This document shows positions 14,574-16,762 of a stretch of 16,762 bases of DNA, piece by piece (within the stretch, counting starts at the first letter, position 1; the number at the start of each line of letters is the position of its first letter). A model generated the notes under the pieces. That model made no database searches. It was not told where the DNA came from and saw only the letters and a list, made by a program, of their open reading frames with translations. The DNA comes from Acidobacteriota bacterium (GTDB lineage: Bacteria; Acidobacteriota; Terriglobia; UBA7540). The DNA lies in contig QHZK01000140.1 of NCBI GenBank assembly GCA_003224635.1, positions 1-16,762 of the forward strand, written 5' to 3'. The translations under genes and the position numbers were made by a program.

Positions 14574-14615
14574 GGTTAGATATCCTTTTCTGGAGGCCGG
14601 CGCCCGCAGGTCGGT

Positions 14616-15239
14616 TTACTTTCTGTAGGCGTGGGCGATCTGGCCGACAAGCTTGGCCCAAGCCATGTCCATGGCCCCGTAGACCTCGCCGGCTTCCGGT
14701 CGCGCGTTATCCTTGAGAATTTCCACCATCAAGGTCGCGTAGTCCGAGACGATGACGCCTGCCTGTAGCATGCGCAGGAGTCCAACTTGCCGCTTGGTCT
14801 CGCTGAATGTTCCTGAGGCGTCGACCGCCACGTACGCGCTGAACCCCTTACCGGCGGCGGTGATGGCCGGAAAAGCCGCACAGACTTCGAGCGAAATGCC
14901 GGCGAAGATCAGCTTCTTGCGGCCCGTAGCCTCGATCGCGCCGGCCACGCGCGCGTCATCGAAGGCGTTGACCGACGAACGGTCGATGATCTCGATGCCC
15001 GGCAGCGCTTCGACGAGTTCGGGGAACGTCGGACCCCACATGCTGTCGCGGGCCGTCGTGGTTACGATAATCGGCAGTTTCAATGCTTTTGCAGCTCTGG
15101 CCAGGGCCACTACGTTATGTTTCAACTCGCCGGTCGAATAATCACGGACGCCCGTCATGAGGCCGACCTGATGATCGACGAGGACGAGCGCCGCGTTTTG
15201 GGAAGTCAGGGGCTCGTAGGGGCGGATTTGATTGGTCAT
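14616..15239 (-). CDS. Isochorismatase-family cysteine hydrolase, YcaC-like
   Basis: 207-aa cysteine hydrolase most like Escherichia coli YcaC: ALVLVDHQVGLM with catalytic Asp22, GRKKLIFAGISLEVCAAFPA with nucleophile Cys120 preceded by the cis-peptide region, and VAVDASGTFSE. The physiological substrate of YcaC-type enzymes is not known; amidase or N-carbamoyl hydrolase activities are found in related families. ATG at 15239 has GGAG 6-7 nt upstream. It is the first gene of a possible four-gene run with the antitoxin, toxin and kinase (42-nt gap), though with no clear functional link. Upstream lie repeats and no convincing promoter. Confidence 0.9.
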   Translation of the reverse strand: MTNQIRPYEPLTSQNAALVLVDHQVGLMTGVRDYSTGELKHNVVALARAAKALKLPIIVTTTARDSMWGPTFPELVEALPGIEIIDRSSVNAFDDARVAGAIEATGRKKLIFAGISLEVCAAFPAITAAGKGFSAYVAVDASGTFSETKRQVGLLRMLQAGVIVSDYATLMVEILKDNARPEAGEVYGAMDMAWAKLVGQIAHAYRK

Positions 15240-15277
15240 GGCATTCTCCTTCGAATCTGACGACCTGTTTCCTCGAT

Positions 15278-15339
15278 CGCCAACGCACCCGTTGCGGCCC
15301 TTTCTTTTCCTGCCGCCAAGGCGCCCCTTGCGGCCTCTT
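15278..15339. repeat. Two direct copies of a 26-nt unit, each with a small hairpin
   Basis: Copy 1 (15278-15303) and copy 2 (15314-15339) share about 21 of 26 positions and are 36 nt apart. Each contains a 5-bp stem with a 4-nt loop: CAACG-CACC-CGTTG (15281-15294) and CAAGG-CGCC-CCTTG (15317-15330). The fourth base pair is C-G in one and G-C in the other, a compensatory change. Confidence 0.7.
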
Positions 15340-15387
15340 CAATAATGAGAGCGGCAGGCTGCGGCTGCGACACATAGGAGGAGCTCA

Positions 15388-15430
15388 GATCGAGATTCTT
15401 CGCTTCGCTGCGCTCCGCTCAGAATGACAT
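15388..15430. repeat. Dispersed repeat of the 'ATTCTTCGC...CTCAGAATGACA' type
   Basis: Between ATTCT (15395-15399) and AGAAT (15421-15425) lies a CGCTTCGCTGCGCTCCGCTC core. I recognise this as a dispersed repeat seen in many environmental genomes (Acidobacteriota, Chloroflexota and others), from memory only. It sits in the 251-bp gap between the YcaC-like and synthase genes. Confidence 0.6.
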
Positions 15431-15493
15431 TTCCGGGTTCCAGCCTCCAGGCCGAGGTTGCACTTGCACCTGAAACCTGAAACCCGAAACCTA
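15430..15493 (-). repeat. Heptamer-unit inverted repeat after the synthase gene
   Basis: Left arm 15430-15451 and right arm 15469-15490, the right built from CCTGAAA (twice) and CCCGAAA. Sixteen of 22 arm positions pair, and four of the six exceptions become G-U pairs in minus-strand RNA, the sense strand of the synthase gene. On that strand the element begins at the TAG stop (15493-15491, read TAG-GTTTCGGG). Loop of 17 nt. Confidence 0.8.
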
Positions 15494-16741
15494 CTTGTTC
15501 ATCACCGAAACGCCGCACAGTTCCAGCAACTCGGCTTCGGTCAGCAGCCGGTCGGCTTGCTTGGCGCGGGCGAAAATCTTTTCCACCAGCTCGTCCGCAG
15601 GCTCGATGCCTCGCCTTTCGAGCCAGAAGATCACGTTGGACTTCCCGCTCATGGGCCCGATTTCGATCTTCTGGTCCATGCCGAACCAGTGCGAGGGGAC
15701 GCCGGAGTACACCTGGTTGGCGAGCTCGACGTCGTTCTTCCGATACGCCTTGATGACGGCGGCGGCGTGGACGCCGGTAGCGGTGCGGAAAGCGTCCGAG
15801 CCCACCACGGGGTAGTTCGGGGGAATGGGCACGCCCACGGCCTCGGAGACCTCGGAGCAATACTCCTTAAGCTTGCGCAGGTCGCGGTCCGCCCAGCCCG
15901 GCGCGGCCATGAGCTTCAGGTTCACCAGCATCTGGTCCATGGGCGTGTTGCCCACCCGCTCGCCGATGCCGAGCGCGGCAGCGTGTACGGAGTCCGCGCC
16001 GGCCGCGAAGGCCGCGAGCGAATTGGCTACCGCAAGACCGCGGTCCGAGTGGCCGTGCCAGTCGACGCGCACGTTCTCTCCGCTCGGCGCGACGACCTCT
16101 TCGCGAACGAAGCCGAGAAGCGCCTGAACGCCGCGCGGCGTCACGTGGCCCACCGTGTCGCACACCACGATGGCCCGGGCGCCGCACTCGATGGCCGTCG
16201 TATAAAGCTTCTTGATGACTTCCGGGCGCGCTCGCGTGGTGTCTTCGGTTACGTACATCGCGGGCAGGCCCAGGCTGCGCGCGAACTTCACGGCGCGCTC
16301 GGTGGTGCGGAGGAGAAAATCGAGCGTCCAGTCCTCCGCGTACTGCCTTATCGGGCTCGAGCCGAGAAAAGTTGCGGCCTCGATCTCGAGTCCCGTCGCC
16401 TGGACAACGTCCGCGATGGGGATGATGTCCGATTCGATGGTGCGTGCGGCGCAGTTGGCGGTGATCCGCAGCTTCGCCGAGATGATTTCCCGCGCCAGGC
16501 GCAGCACGTCCGCTTTGGCGCGCGGCCCGGCCCCCGGCAATCCAAGGTTCAGCGAGTCGATCCCCAGGTCTTCCATCAAGTGCAGAATTTGGATCTTCTT
16601 CTCGATGGGCGGATCGAGCACGGAGGGCGATTGTAGACCGTCGCGCAGCGTCTCATCATTCAGCATGGGACGCCTGTTGAGCTTGAGCTCCGGGCCGTCC
16701 ACGCGGTTCCAGTCGTAGATGAGTTCGTTCGAGAGTGGCAT
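15491..16741 (-). CDS. Isopropylmalate/homocitrate synthase-like enzyme (DRE-TIM metallolyase), no regulatory domain
   Basis: 416-aa TIM-barrel condensing enzyme of the LeuA/HCS family, which joins acetyl-CoA to a 2-oxo acid. Metal and catalytic residues: Arg33-Asp34 in ETLRDGLQSP, His229 and His231 in DWHGHSDRGLAVAN, and GIGERVGNTPMDQMLV, characteristic of isopropylmalate and homocitrate synthases. Two oddities: the usual GEQ after RD is GLQ (Leu36), a residue near the substrate side chain that is also Leu in HMG-CoA lyases, and the protein stops after the subdomains that follow the barrel, without the LeuA allosteric domain. The acceptor could therefore be 2-oxoisovalerate or another 2-oxo acid. 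ATG at 16741 is 21 nt from the window edge, so its ribosome binding site and any operon partners upstream are not judgeable. The stop is the first triplet of the heptamer repeat. Confidence 0.85.
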   Translation of the reverse strand: MPLSNELIYDWNRVDGPELKLNRRPMLNDETLRDGLQSPSVLDPPIEKKIQILHLMEDLGIDSLNLGLPGAGPRAKADVLRLAREIISAKLRITANCAARTIESDIIPIADVVQATGLEIEAATFLGSSPIRQYAEDWTLDFLLRTTERAVKFARSLGLPAMYVTEDTTRARPEVIKKLYTTAIECGARAIVVCDTVGHVTPRGVQALLGFVREEVVAPSGENVRVDWHGHSDRGLAVANSLAAFAAGADSVHAAALGIGERVGNTPMDQMLVNLKLMAAPGWADRDLRKLKEYCSEVSEAVGVPIPPNYPVVGSDAFRTATGVHAAAVIKAYRKNDVELANQVYSGVPSHWFGMDQKIEIGPMSGKSNVIFWLERRGIEPADELVEKIFARAKQADRLLTEAELLELCGVSVMNK

Positions 16742-16762
16742 TTCGGTGAAGGTTCCAGGTGC

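Noticed and set aside
15458..16636. Long plus-strand open frame opposite the synthase gene
   Set aside because: Antisense shadow; would also read through the repeat region, and the opposite strand has the full synthase motifs.
16742..16762. Another heptamer element at the right window edge (minus strand CCTGGAA)
   Set aside because: Only one unit is visible before the window ends; too short to call.

Overview
The window is about 16.8 kb of GC-rich (roughly 60%) bacterial chromosome, densely coding, without any tRNA, rRNA, transposase, integrase or CRISPR array that I can see. The mix of genes, and above all the many short GC-rich palindromic repeats between them, resembles Acidobacteriota genomes. 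This is an inference from style, not a marker-gene assignment.

Layout, left to right. (1) 1-3880, plus strand: the 3' part of an RND-pump membrane fusion protein, then a complete RND inner-membrane transporter. They are separated by a heptamer-based inverted repeat. (2) 3926-6789, minus strand: a small uncharacterised protein, a B12-binding radical SAM protein with a DUF4070-type C-terminus, and a Tat-type methionine sulfoxide reductase B. Two inverted copies of a double-hairpin element (4353-4407 and 6847-6912) flank the last two genes. (3) 7046-8605, plus: a complete RocA-type 1-pyrroline-5-carboxylate dehydrogenase behind a plausible sigma70 promoter. (4) 8640-9430: a lower-GC patch holding a broken GrlR-like gene (lost start codon and one frameshift) and a convergent, possibly disrupted hypothetical gene. 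(5) 9432-12314, minus: a membrane-anchored alpha/beta hydrolase, an MFS transporter and an AhpD/carboxymuconolactone decarboxylase-like protein. (6) 12660-15239, minus: a YcaC-like cysteine hydrolase, an antitoxin, a MazF/PemK-type toxin and a LytS-type sensor histidine kinase. The last three overlap end to end. (7) 15491-16741, minus: an isopropylmalate/homocitrate-synthase-like enzyme without a regulatory domain.

Most genes are ordinary housekeeping or accessory functions (efflux, proline/glutamate catabolism, oxidative repair, transport) and do not form one pathway. I see no clearly new multi-gene system. The most unusual material lies between the genes. Three inverted-repeat elements are built from 7-nt units and start at or within 3 nt of a stop codon; in two of them several imperfect arm positions become G-U pairs only in the RNA of the adjacent gene. 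There are also a double-hairpin element in two inverted copies and a pair of small hairpins with a compensatory base-pair change. The other points worth a second look are the antitoxin-toxin-histidine kinase overlap, the decayed GrlR-like gene and the radical SAM gene of unknown reaction.
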